Source: Paramacrobiotus richtersi
Lineage: Eukaryota > Tardigrada > Eutardigrada > Parachela > Macrobiotidae
Direction: 5' to 3'
DNA: 27,402 nt
NCBI GenBank assembly: GCA_034698045.1
Contig: JAQGAU010000481.1
Location: 1 to 27,402, forward strand
Shown here piece by piece: positions 19,311-27,402 of this stretch; position 1 is the first letter of the stretch, and every line of letters starts with the position of its first letter. The notes under the pieces were generated by a model. It made no database searches, was not told the origin of the DNA, and saw nothing but the letters and a program-made list of their open reading frames with translations. A program made the translations under genes and the position numbers.

Positions 19311-19401
19311 TTAACGGTGATTTTACGCGAACCAAGTCTCTCGAAGTACACACTTTCCTGTGTGAACGATATTAACGGTGATTTTACGCGAACCAAGTCT
19401 C
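19308..19401. repeat. 33-bp direct repeat with 61-bp period
   Basis: The 33-base sequence starting ATATTAACGGTGATTTTACG occurs at 19308-19340 and again at 19369-19401, exactly. The 28-base spacer belongs to the 36-bp repeat shared with 17742-17777. A period of 61 shifts the reading frame, so the duplication breaks the TBP-like frame on the minus strand at this point. Confidence 0.95.
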
Positions 19402-19739
19402 AGCTGGATTGCTGGAAACAGTTCTGGTGCGTGCCAAGCTTCAGTTATTTGGTCAAAGTGTTTGACTTGATCGATCGCTTTCGTTAGATTTACAGTGTTG
19501 TTGAGTTTGTAAGTACACGCTATATTATTCGCTACGAAGACATGATTGATCTCCACATTAAACGCATGCAAGAATAGCATCAACTTATAGAAGTGTAATA
19601 AGCTGTACCCTTCGTCTATACTTATGCCGCCGTTAACGATTCCTTTACCAGTATGAACAGGTTGACAGGTTTTTCTTGTGTAGTTGGATGTTCACAGCGT
19701 TGAATGCTTAATTAAAGTTGCGGTCTTTTTGAACTCCTC
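19323..19739 (-). pseudogene. TATA-binding-protein-like gene with both half repeats (copy 1)
   Basis: Reading right to left, the first half ends in VHTGKGIVNGG and a helix (ISIDEGYSLLHFYKLM). The second half opens with VANNIACTYKLNNTVNL, has APELFPAIQLRLGSRK and ends with NIVHTGKCVLRE. This is the TBP architecture: a saddle of two repeats, each with N-I-V-x-T-x-x-L, then [YN]-x-P-E-x-F-P-x-[LI]-x-x-R and [IV]-x-SGK-x-V. The last helix of the second half is absent: the frame ends in TAA at 19323-19325 because of the 61-bp duplication. A TGA at about 19692-19694 interrupts the first half, whose N-terminal end is unclear. TBPs recruit RNA polymerase to promoters; large DNA viruses can encode their own. 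Whether this belongs to the virus-like element or came from elsewhere is inference. Confidence 0.5.
19339..19374. repeat. 36-bp direct repeat, unit 2 (pairs with 17742-17777)
   Basis: It matches unit 1 at 35 of 36 positions and lies 1597 bases away in the same orientation. It is the VHTGKCVLR-coding part of TBP-like copy 1, on the minus strand. Confidence 0.9.
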
Positions 19740-20541
19740 CCCAATACACCGTACGCGCAAAGGTGATGTGATGTAGAGGTTACAGACAGTATAACATTCA
19801 CAACGTCCATTCTCAAGCAGTTGTACCACAAAAGTTAAACAACACCTCCACCCTTAATACTGATTAAAGAAAAGGTGAAGCATGGGTTACAAAATGAAAA
19901 CCGTGATAACTCAAACGACATCAACCGTAACTCAGTCCTCGCAAGCTGACTGTATCACTTCTTTGACCGATCTGTAGTGCTTTTTGTTATTTTGTTATTT
20001 TATTATTCTATAGAAATGGAGCTTTTTCTGTCATTAAAACTCCATGTGCCCGACAATGCGTTCTTCGGATACATTGTCAAACACTTACATTGAACAGTCA
20101 CTCTAATACTTCCAGATAAACGCCTCTTGCCTGTTGCTTGCTGTCGGTCCAGGCAACCAGCATCAAACCTGCAATTTGGTAGCAAAACACTCATGTCCAA
20201 CCAGCCAAGGCTTGCTAACCAGGACCGACATGCCAGGACCAGCCAGTCACGATCGATTATAACCATAGAAAATCAAAACCTTTGACCGTGTCACCCGGAT
20301 TTCGAAAAAATGAAAAATGATGTCAACTATTCAGATTTCGAGAAAACCATCGTATCTGATGGTTTACATACAAAAGTTTTCGAAAGACAGGTGCATCGAA
20401 TCTCTTTTGTTCAGTATCAAGAAGCACGTTCCAGTTCCAAATGCTTTTTGTAAGAATAACTCATTCTGATCCCTGCCATTTCAACATTCGAGCAGAAGTA
20501 TCTTTATTTAATTTTTTTAGAATTCACGACCTTTCTCAACC
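19740..20541. other. no recognisable gene
   Basis: Nothing could be assigned. A short inverted pair, TGTCGGTCC near 20142 and GGACCGACA near 20223, is the only structure noticed. It is too short and too far apart to call. Confidence 0.4.
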
Positions 20542-21291
20542 ATGCCGCCGAAACCCGTAGAATGTGGATGTGGTGGTTTTGAGTGCAGGTAAGCCCCATA
20601 TAATATATAAAAACGCTAGAATATAATGCTTCTTTTTTTACACATTCTTACTTTATAATCTTGAACTGTAATCTTACTAACCCATATTTTTTATTATTTT
20701 CTGGCAAAATGCTACCATTAATATTTTTTTCCCCAGAGGTTGCGGCGCTGGAAACCCCGCTAGCCAAAGCCTAAAACGCCTCGGACTAGGCAGGGCTGTC
20801 CTTCCGCGACCACCGAGCCAAATTCCGTCGTTGTGAGGGTTTGGTGCACGAGGTCCAGCACGACTTGGCAGCCGTAAAGGTAATAACGTGAACACACCGT
20901 GTACAAAAATTTATTTTCGTATAATTAATATATATGTTATTGTTATCAAATTTCATTTCACTATTATACGTGTTACTTTTATAAAACTATTGTTTAAATT
21001 ATCATTTATAATTATGCTTCTAACGTTGTCCTCATTGTTAGGCTGTTCTCGACGTCATCCAACCAAGTGTCTGCATTCCCGACCCGGACACGCAATATGA
21101 AGCGGCTTTTGGAAGAAACGCCCAAACAGCGTCTTGCCGGATTCAAGTGACGATTCCGGCGAATCCGAGGAACGACGCCAGCCACCAGCGAAACCGGGTA
21201 AAAACCGAACACCTTTATTGTCGATGAGGCGGTGGAGATCAACACCGATGGGAAAGAGGATGAAAACTGTGAGAGCAGTGAGTGGGTATGA
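20542..21291 (+). pseudogene. three-exon gene of unknown function (repeat family copy B), damaged
   Basis: A good gene model is visible. Exon 1 (20542-20588) has ATG and reads MPPKPVECGCGGFEC. The donor is AG|GTAAGC and the acceptor CCCCAG. Exon 2 (20737-20879) has a best frame with VAALETPLAKA, then LSFRDHRAKFRRCEGLVHEV and QHDLAAVK. The donor is AAG|GTAATA and the acceptor ATTGTTAG. Exon 3 (21042-21291) reads AVLDVIQPSVCIPDPDTQ, then an acidic tail (SSDDSGESEE, KEDENCESSEW) ending in TGA. The last junction is in phase. Exon 1 and exon 2 do not join in the helix frame, exon 2 has two stops in that frame, and exon 3 needs a frameshift, so this copy is broken. A short coiled coil and a disordered acidic tail are all that can be predicted. 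Copy A lies at 16176-16467. Confidence 0.5.
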
Positions 21292-21390
21292 AGCGGTAGG
21301 GATGGCCGGTATGGTACTGGACATGTGTGGACGACGGCAGCGATGAGGAGGAGGTGGAGGTCATCTGGAATACCGGAATTTTGGACGACG

Positions 21391-21440
21391 CTGCCGAATC
21401 ACCGAATCACCGACGGCACCGACGTGCCGAATCACCGGCG
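21391..21440. repeat. GCCGAATCACCG-type short repeats
   Basis: CGAATCACCG occurs three times (two overlapping in tandem near 21395, one near 21428), with CGACGGCACCGACG between. It lies just after the acidic tail of the spliced gene. Simple sequence expansion is likely. Confidence 0.8.
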
Positions 21441-23454
21441 CTGTAGATGATTTTATTCTGAGCATTTTTTTGTTATTCTATGTATTTTTGGTGTGATCTA
21501 TACCCATGTATATTTATGAGCATGTTGCTTAGTGTGATGGTTGATGTCTATTTCTGCCGAAGTAGACTTGTTCTTGTTGAATCATGTTGTGTTGTTGCAC
21601 ATCATCGTTGAGCGCGTCACAAAAACAGTTGATGGAATGTGGAAATAATGCGGCATTATTAACCTCATTAAATAACACTAATAATTAAAAACACTATCCA
21701 CAAACAATTACACGATCGAACAACTAGATTCAAATAATTTATAATTACTGACTGATAGCCAAAATTAATAGTACATTAAAAATGAAACAATAACTTCAAG
21801 TCATCCGGCAGCATCTCCTCTTATGTGGCACGTGCGGAAAATGAATAAGACTGCCAGCCATTATCCAGAAAGAAAAAAATGAAACAGAGCAAGGAATTAA
21901 TAATGATTGGTAACCACAATCCCACAAGTGAATAATTTTTTGCCCACGAAAGATTAATCCACGGACCTCGTCTACCGCCTTCTAAAAAACGTGCGGCGAC
22001 AGATAGAAGAACCAGAGTATGTGAACAAGACACTTAATTATTTTTCATGTTGCTAGACAAAGACATAAAACTTTCCCAAGGCTGGCGGCCAGGAAAGAAC
22101 ACCAACAGAAAATTTGGACCGACTTCCCGATCTGGCTTATACTGATTGTCAAGGTCTGAGTTGCAAATTACGTGGTTCTGAACCGCAAAACACACAGTAA
22201 TACTGTGCAAATTACCGGTTAGTGCTGAACGCAATGCCGATGCTACATTTAAGCTATTCTGAGCACAAGCAGTGCAGCTATGTACTCTTCTTGTTGCGCA
22301 AAGATAATGACAACTGGGGATGCTCGCAGCCACATTGAGCAAGGAGCACGCCAGTGATACTATGATACGTCACAACTGACGTCGTGTCATGTGTGGTTCA
22401 AGTACAAGACAACCTACAATAGGTAATCATATTGGAAAACTGTACTAAAACAGATCTCAAAAAATTTAGTGACATATTAACATTTTTGGTGATGCCTATC
22501 AGACAATCTGTGTACGGTGGTCTGTTGCAAGCACCAGCTGCCGAACGACCAGCGCATCTCAGAGCGGAACAAGAGTTCAATTTTTGACCATAACGCTGCC
22601 GGATTATTGTATGGCGAGCACATGCCACGTCACAGCGCCAGCGAATACATTGCTGATCGCACTAGTGCCACTCTGATCAGCCACACTGCTACATTGTTGC
22701 CGCACAGTTGCGTTCTTTCGTATCCCAGAGAGGTCTCCCACAGGGTCTGCTTAGGCTGCTACCGAGACCAGCAGACTGTGTGACTGCGCAGCAGAGGACG
22801 AAGTGATGCTGTGATCTGCCTGTCTGTTTCTGCGTTAAACATCGTAAACACGGATATGACAGCCCTGTGTGATTTGTTCCACTACCGTCTTGGCTTACTG
22901 GCGTTCGCTTCGCACTACCCTGATGTGTGCTGCACAGTTATTCCAATATTCTTACACTGTTTCAACATCATCATTTTTTGGTTTATACTTTGTAGCTGTG
23001 TTATGAAATCTCTTCTGCCTACCGACATTTATGTAATGACACCATACGATTGGCAATCCTGCTGCCGGTGCAATCGTTGACAACTGTTCTGACATACTGA
23101 TTTCCGCGCCGGTCTACGACATCTTTACGGTGAGTCTTTTGTGAACGCTTTTCGTAATATTGGGTGCGGAATCGTTTCGGAAAATTCCTTTAGAAATTGA
23201 TACAGCTAAGAATATACCGGTTAGTTTCTCATAATCTGGGGAAATAGCTTTACGACCTGAATTTTAATTATTGACTGAACCGAGCCAGTGAAGGACGTAC
23301 ATACAATAAATACAGATACCATCGACCGACAGTATTGTAGGAGAACCACAAACATCGAGCAAACGTTATGATGAAAGTGCAGCAGACATACGGTATTAGC
23401 CATTAGCACGACATTTACTGAGCTTTACATAAGATAACACGACCATTCTTCAGA
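21441..23454. other. no recognisable gene
   Basis: AT-rich to about 22040, then ordinary composition. Frames at 22034-22342 (minus), 22517-22783 (plus) and 22811-23080 (plus; includes hydrophobic IIIFWFILCSCV) match nothing I know. No repeats or RNA genes were found. Confidence 0.45.
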
Positions 23455-23494
23455 TTTGCAGTGAACGGTCCATGCCAGGACCGTTCACTGCAAA
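23455..23494. repeat. perfect 17-bp hairpin, 6-base loop
   Basis: TTTGCAGTGAACGGTCC pairs without mismatch with GGACCGTTCACTGCAAA around ATGCCA. Flanks do not extend the stem. It is too short for a typical animal microRNA precursor (stem usually more than 20 bp). It could be a small palindromic insertion or a protein-binding dyad. Confidence 0.95.
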
Positions 23495-24304
23495 ATACAA
23501 ATAACATGAATTTAAAAGGCAAATAGATAAATAAACACAAGACACAAATGTCAGTAATACGGCACTACGGCAGACGCATCGGTCTTCGTTTGCGAGATGG
23601 CTGTGTGGTTGCAAATTTGTTTTTCTATTCTATACATCTAGCTTGAGATGTTATTTGGAATAAAACACCCGTACAATTAGCTTAAATAAATGAAAGAGCA
23701 CTGGTTTAAATCTAAGACAGTTAACCCGCTTTCAACTGGCCAGGTTATTACTCGCGAAGAGCATTAAGTTTGCGACATACCGCTGCCTGAGGTTATCCAG
23801 GGTGTTTGTTTACGGCGCCGACCCGCTACCGTTCTTATACACATTCTTGTTGACATTATTGCATCAAACAGCATGGGTACTCCTATCGTAGGAACGTGAA
23901 TAAACCCTAGACGAAAATGTATCGGCATAATTGCGATCAGAGGTGGAGATGAGGAATACAAGTGGAAGAAACTGCCGACGAAATCACGACAACGTGCAAA
24001 ATGCTTGGATCTAATTACGTCACGTGTTGCCGTAGATGTCAGCAGTTTGTACCGAGTGCTGATCTTCGTTAGTGACGTGCTCTACTAACCTGAAACCAAG
24101 CATGCAACAGAACAACACCGACTGCCGATATTGGTAACTGTTACGGTTGTATCTTTATCAGGCTATGTGCATACCATACCGCAACATATAAGTATTTGGA
24201 AGTTATTACAAGTACAAACGTTCTGCCGTACAGTGCTGAACAGGCGTTTCTTTAAAGTTGGTACTGTGTAGCTATGTCGGTGCAGCAGTTCCGGCCAATA
24301 AACA
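23495..24304. other. no recognisable gene
   Basis: Nothing could be assigned in this stretch on either strand. Confidence 0.4.
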
Positions 24305-24370
24305 TTCGAGAGTCGAGCGGTTATCCTTCGCGAGTCGAGCGGTTATCCTTCGAGAGTCGAGCGGTTATCC
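24305..24370. repeat. 22-bp unit, three tandem copies
   Basis: TTCGAGAGTCGAGCGGTTAT plus CC occurs at 24305-24326, 24327-24348 (one change, GCGAG for GAGAG) and 24349-24370. A plus-strand frame of 63 codons (24258-24449) runs through it, but 22 is not a multiple of three, so the repeat is not protein-driven. Confidence 0.95.
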
Positions 24371-25319
24371 ATTATATCATGCGACCGGAAAAATGCACGT
24401 AACAAAAATCATCGCCTCGTTTGACTTAAAGATACAGGTTAAACGCTGAATGAGCCTAACCGCTAGCTTGTAACACTAAGTTTTGTTAATGAACGACCAT
24501 GTGTTCCCGCTTGTGATCATGGGCATTCACACGCGAATAAGCACGCAAATGGATATGAGCGTGCTCATGAATCAATGTCACCAAATAATGCACGGGTCCG
24601 ACCAGCAGCTGGGACTGGTGGGCTGTTGGTCTAACTTCTGCGTTCTGTCGCATGATTTCGGGGTACGTGTCGGGAATCAGCCTCACTTATTCGAAAGGCA
24701 CGTACTACGAATTCGCTGTCACTCGCGGCGTCTGTCCCTTCCGCGCTGCGTCCATTTGCGTTGACCACTGGTATTTGTAATGACATTTCACAATTGTTAG
24801 TCGTCACACACTTTCAATGGAGTTCCAGTATATTTCAGTGTCTGTTTCATTATCCAAAATAAAGTTTTTTGCTGCTGCTGAATCTCTCGTCCTCGTATCA
24901 AATACATAGGATTGCACGCGACATTCTGTTATTTTAATTGCATATCTAATTTTATTAGGCAGATGCCATCACACCAAACAAAGGTGCAAAGGCACATATA
25001 AAGATCAAGGACTAGGTGACCTGGTAGATACGAAAAAAATGGAGAGAAACATCAAGTATGAGGAATGTGGGAAAGCAAACTAGTGACGAACATCCGAAAA
25101 AGGTCTGCGAGTTCGTGACTTCGGGAAATGAGTTCGTTGGACTGGCCAAGAGTGTGGCAACACACATGATCAGTAGGTCCGGCAAACTTGCGCGCGGGAC
25201 AGCGTTTAACAGGCACTACGTTGAGCAGCGGTGGATCAGATTCCGTAGCGGTGCGTTTTAATGGTATAAGTGCGTGGCATGATAACATGTGGTAAACCAC
25301 AAATGACTATGTTAGGCGT
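24371..25319. other. no recognisable gene
   Basis: Frames at 24483-24764 (plus) and 25058-25261 (plus, 67 codons, basic) have no known motif. AAATAAAG near 24860 could be a poly(A) signal, but no gene ends there that I can support. Confidence 0.4.
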
Positions 25320-25464
25320 CATTCACATATTACGTAACGGTCAGGGGGTGGGTGGGGGTGGTCGGCCACCGTTATTCCCTTAGACTAAAGTATTACGAAG
25401 TGCGTTACAGGGGGTGGGTGGGGGTCAAAAATCCCGAAAAACAGCGTTACGTAATATATGAGTG
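25320..25464. mobile_element. 145-bp MITE-like element with TTACGTAA-bearing terminal inverted repeats
   Basis: The left end CATTCACATATTACGTAACG (25320-25339) and the reverse complement of the right end (25445-25464) match at 18 of 20 positions. Inside, the G-rich word AGGGGGTGGGTGGGGGT occurs twice exactly (25343-25359 and 25409-25425), followed by CAAAAATCCCGAAAAACAGCGTTACGTAA. It has no coding capacity. Short elements with this G-rich interior and TTACGTAA ends are, from memory, widespread in arthropods and other invertebrates; the family name is not certain. Target-site duplications were not resolved. Confidence 0.75.
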
Positions 25465-25493
25465 GCTTAGTGAGAGGAGGCTTAGTGAGAGGA
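25464..25493. repeat. 15-bp tandem duplication
   Basis: GGCTTAGTGAGAGGA occurs twice in tandem, directly at the right edge of the MITE-like element. The flanks AATATATGAG are also repeated on both sides. Confidence 0.9.
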
Positions 25494-25506
25494 GGAATAT
25501 ATGAGA

Positions 25507-25550
25507 GGCTGGCTGGCTGGCTGGTGGAATTTATGTCCACCAAGCCAGCC
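25507..25550. repeat. GGCT run and 14/15-bp hairpin
   Basis: Four GGCT units lead into GGCTGGCTGGTGGA, which pairs with TCCACCAAGCCAGCC around ATTTATG with one bulged base. It lies about 125 bases upstream of the LINE ATG and could be part of the LINE's 5' end or an independent structure. Confidence 0.85.
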
Positions 25551-25675
25551 AACACTTTTCATGACTTCCACTTTTTTATTGTAGTAATCTACCTTGATTT
25601 AGTTTTTAAAGATTGTTTGGGATTTTTTCTTTCTTTTGAGCGATTGCAGTAGTAGGTCTGTTCAGAATTCGCAGA

Positions 25676-27402
25676 ATGAGAGCAAGAAATTCGTCACAGC
25701 TTGCGAGCGTTGTTTACCATCACATCAACATCCAGGGGCTGAACACCGAAAAGTTGGATGTGCTACAGCAGATGTTATGTACGGATGACAATACTGCAAA
25801 AATATTTTGCATTACGGAATCCCATCTGACGGGATCTGATCCATCCAGCCTGCATAACATCCCGAACTATGCCCTGATCAGGAAAGATCGATCGACTGGA
25901 TATCGAAAGCAGCGTGGTGGTGGTATTTTACTTTACGTTCCTTCCTACATTTCCTACACTATTATTGATTGTTTTTCTGATAATCCGGAAGTTGAAAGTC
26001 TATGGGTACACCTTCGTTTTGGAAAGAAAGAAGTATTGTTAGGAACCGTTTACCGAGCTCCAGATACCAGCAGTGAAAATACAGAAGGCTTATTTAACCA
26101 CATCCGCGACATTCTCTGTAAGTACCCGTCTTGTGACTACGTGATAACAGGGGATCTCAACATTAACGCCAATAATGCTGGATCGCAACATTATCAGCAT
26201 TATTCGGATTTATGCTCGGAATTTGATCTTGAAGATGCAGTAATTGGGAACACTCGCGTCAATACTCGCAAAAAATCTGATGGTTCGTATTCTACCAGCA
26301 GCACCAAAATTGATGTGATGTTATGCAGCCCTGCAGAATGTTATTCGCGCATGCCAGCCAGCGATATCGATATTTCGGATCACCGTTTATGTCGAACGGT
26401 TGCCAGTTACAAAACGTCTATCCCGCAGCACCAGACCGTTCCCTATCGATTGTGGAAGCATTCCAGCGACGCATATTTTGCGTCCCAATTAAAGTGTTTA
26501 ACTATGAAGGACCGTTACCAATCCGAGGAACCAAGCGACGTCAGTGAGCAAGTGGGGGAATTCGTACACGATATTTGTGAATTGGTTGATCGTTGTTTTC
26601 CTCTACGGTACAAACGTGTCAGACGAACAGAAGCGCCGTGGTTAAACAACAAAGTCAAGGATGCCATTCGAACAAAAAACAAAGCCTACAAGCGGAAATG
26701 TGACAGCAGGAACACCCCTGATTACGACGCTCGTAACGCAGAATTTCGCCGAGCACGAGCCGAGGTACGCCGTTTAGTGCGAGCAGCTAAGGAAAAATAT
26801 TTTCACGAAAATCGAAAGAAGAGCAATGTACTATGGAAAGAAGTTGGCAGGGTGTTGCGGAAGACCAAGGATTCATCAGAATGCAGCGTTGATTTGAACA
26901 AATTGAACCGCCACTTCACTGCAATGGGCCAACACGGATTTGCCCATGCTGAACCAGCGCCCCCCTCCGGGGGTGACAGCAGTAACCATTTGTTTTATAG
27001 GTTTACCGACGTTAAGCCAGCCGTTGTCGCGTCAATACTGAGTGATATCAAAGTGAAAAAGAAAGCAGCCGGTCCTTTTGGGTTTCCTCCTCGACTGCTT
27101 GACGGGGTAATTTCGATTCTCGTCCCACCACTGACGAAAATGGTTAACGCGTCCATGAGAGCCGGAGTATTCCCGGCTGTTTTCAAAATGGCTGATGTTC
27201 ACCCGCTTGCAAAAATTTCCAACCCAGCCGGTGTGGACGATTTCAGACCAATTTCATTGCTGTGCAATCTAGCAAAGCTGTTCGAACGCTGCATTCAGCT
27301 ACAGCTGGTTGATTTCCTTCGTATGAATGACCTCCTTTCCCAGCAACAGTCCGGTTTTCGCAAAGGCCACTCCTGCGAAACGCTCCTCCTCAAAGTAACG
27401 GA
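25676..27402 (+). CDS. LINE (CR1/Jockey-type) ORF2: endonuclease-reverse transcriptase, 3' end outside the window
   Basis: It is open without a stop for 575 codons to the window end; an in-frame TGA lies shortly before the ATG, at about 25638. An APE-like endonuclease occupies about residues 12-240 with every catalytic motif: HINIQGLN (N18), ITESHL (E48), GTVYRAPD (Y126), TGDLNIN (D160, N162), KIDVML (D213) and ISDHRL (D235-H236). A basic linker follows, then the RT begins near residue 450: AAGPFGFPPRLL, VFKMADVHPL, FRPISLLCNLAKLFE (about 523-537) and QQQSGFRKGHSCETLL (about 556-571). The catalytic YADD-type box would lie beyond 27402. The enzyme nicks target DNA and primes cDNA on the nick. 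With no stops or frameshifts it is far younger than everything else here. No ORF1 was found upstream. Confidence 0.92.
   Translation, partial: MRARNSSQLASVVYHHINIQGLNTEKLDVLQQMLCTDDNTAKIFCITESHLTGSDPSSLHNIPNYALIRKDRSTGYRKQRGGGILLYVPSYISYTIIDCFSDNPEVESLWVHLRFGKKEVLLGTVYRAPDTSSENTEGLFNHIRDILCKYPSCDYVITGDLNINANNAGSQHYQHYSDLCSEFDLEDAVIGNTRVNTRKKSDGSYSTSSTKIDVMLCSPAECYSRMPASDIDISDHRLCRTVASYKTSIPQHQTVPYRLWKHSSDAYFASQLKCLTMKDRYQSEEPSDVSEQVGEFVHDICELVDRCFPLRYKRVRRTEAPWLNNKVKDAIRTKNKAYKRKCDSRNTPDYDARNAEFRRARAEVRRLVRAAKEKYFHENRKKSNVLWKEVGRVLRKTKDSSECSVDLNKLNRHFTAMGQHGFAHAEPAPPSGGDSSNHLFYRFTDVKPAVVASILSDIKVKKKAAGPFGFPPRLLDGVISILVPPLTKMVNASMRAGVFPAVFKMADVHPLAKISNPAGVDDFRPISLLCNLAKLFERCIQLQLVDFLRMNDLLSQQQSGFRKGHSCETLLLKVT

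Noticed and set aside
19121..19396. 91-codon minus-strand frame sharing LGSRKITVN with the TBP-like gene
   Set aside because: The shared residues come from the exact 33-bp direct repeat. The rest has no TBP pattern, so it is a by-product of the duplication.
23455..23494. microRNA precursor
   Set aside because: The stem is only 17 bp, has a 6-base loop and no paired flanks.
24305..24370. CRISPR-like array
   Set aside because: The units are contiguous with no spacers and the context is eukaryotic. It is a simple tandem repeat.

Overview
The window looks like invertebrate animal DNA, and most of it is a graveyard of mobile and virus-derived elements. The signs are AG|GTAAG splice donors with short introns, a LINE, several broken Ty3/gypsy retrotransposons, MITE-like elements and Polinton/adintovirus-type genes. 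There are no bacterial gene clusters, and I found no rRNA, tRNA or CRISPR array. I cannot name the species. The only long clean coding region is a LINE open reading frame that runs off the right end (25676-27402). I recognise no intact cellular gene. All homology calls come from reading protein motifs by eye; no database search was possible.

Left part (1-9.1 kb). This holds a possible gag fragment near 170, and integrase and reverse transcriptase traces on the minus strand (930-1800). A clear but frameshifted gypsy RT/RNase H fragment lies at 3649-4560 (minus), with a second, different gypsy fragment just upstream of it (4911-5110, minus). Next comes a plus-strand fragment of a protein-primed type B DNA polymerase of the Polinton/Maverick kind (about 5393-5786). 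A probable zinc-binding piece of the same protein family follows (6264-6420). Unrecognised coding-like DNA lies at 8.3-9.1 kb.

Middle (9.1-14.4 kb). This is mostly empty apart from a roughly 575-base element whose inverted ends are built from a GCGGCGAAATGTC motif (10490-11065) and two small perfect or near-perfect hairpins. Gypsy integrase-tail and RNase H remnants lie on the plus strand (13222-14060).

Virus-like block (about 14.9-19.8 kb). On the plus strand lie the C-terminal part of a double-jelly-roll major capsid protein (15402-15687) and an adenain-like cysteine protease (about 15738-16170). On the minus strand lie a TATA-binding-protein-like (TBP-like) gene, present as a two-repeat copy and a separate C-terminal copy, and a genome-packaging ATPase (16998-17556). 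Capsid, protease, ATPase and PolB together are the hallmark set of Polintons/adintoviruses. All are broken by frameshifts, stops or substitutions in catalytic motifs. A TBP-like gene directly upstream of the packaging ATPase, perhaps with an intron at the junction, is the most unusual feature. Two direct copies of an intron-bearing repeat (16176-16467 and 20542-20830) bracket the ATPase/TBP part.

Right part (19.8-27.4 kb). This contains the second copy of the spliced gene family (20542-21291), a long stretch with little content, a 17-bp perfect hairpin (23455-23494), a 22-bp triplicate (24305-24370) and a short TTACGTAA-ended MITE (25320-25464). A hairpin and short tandem repeats follow, and then the LINE.
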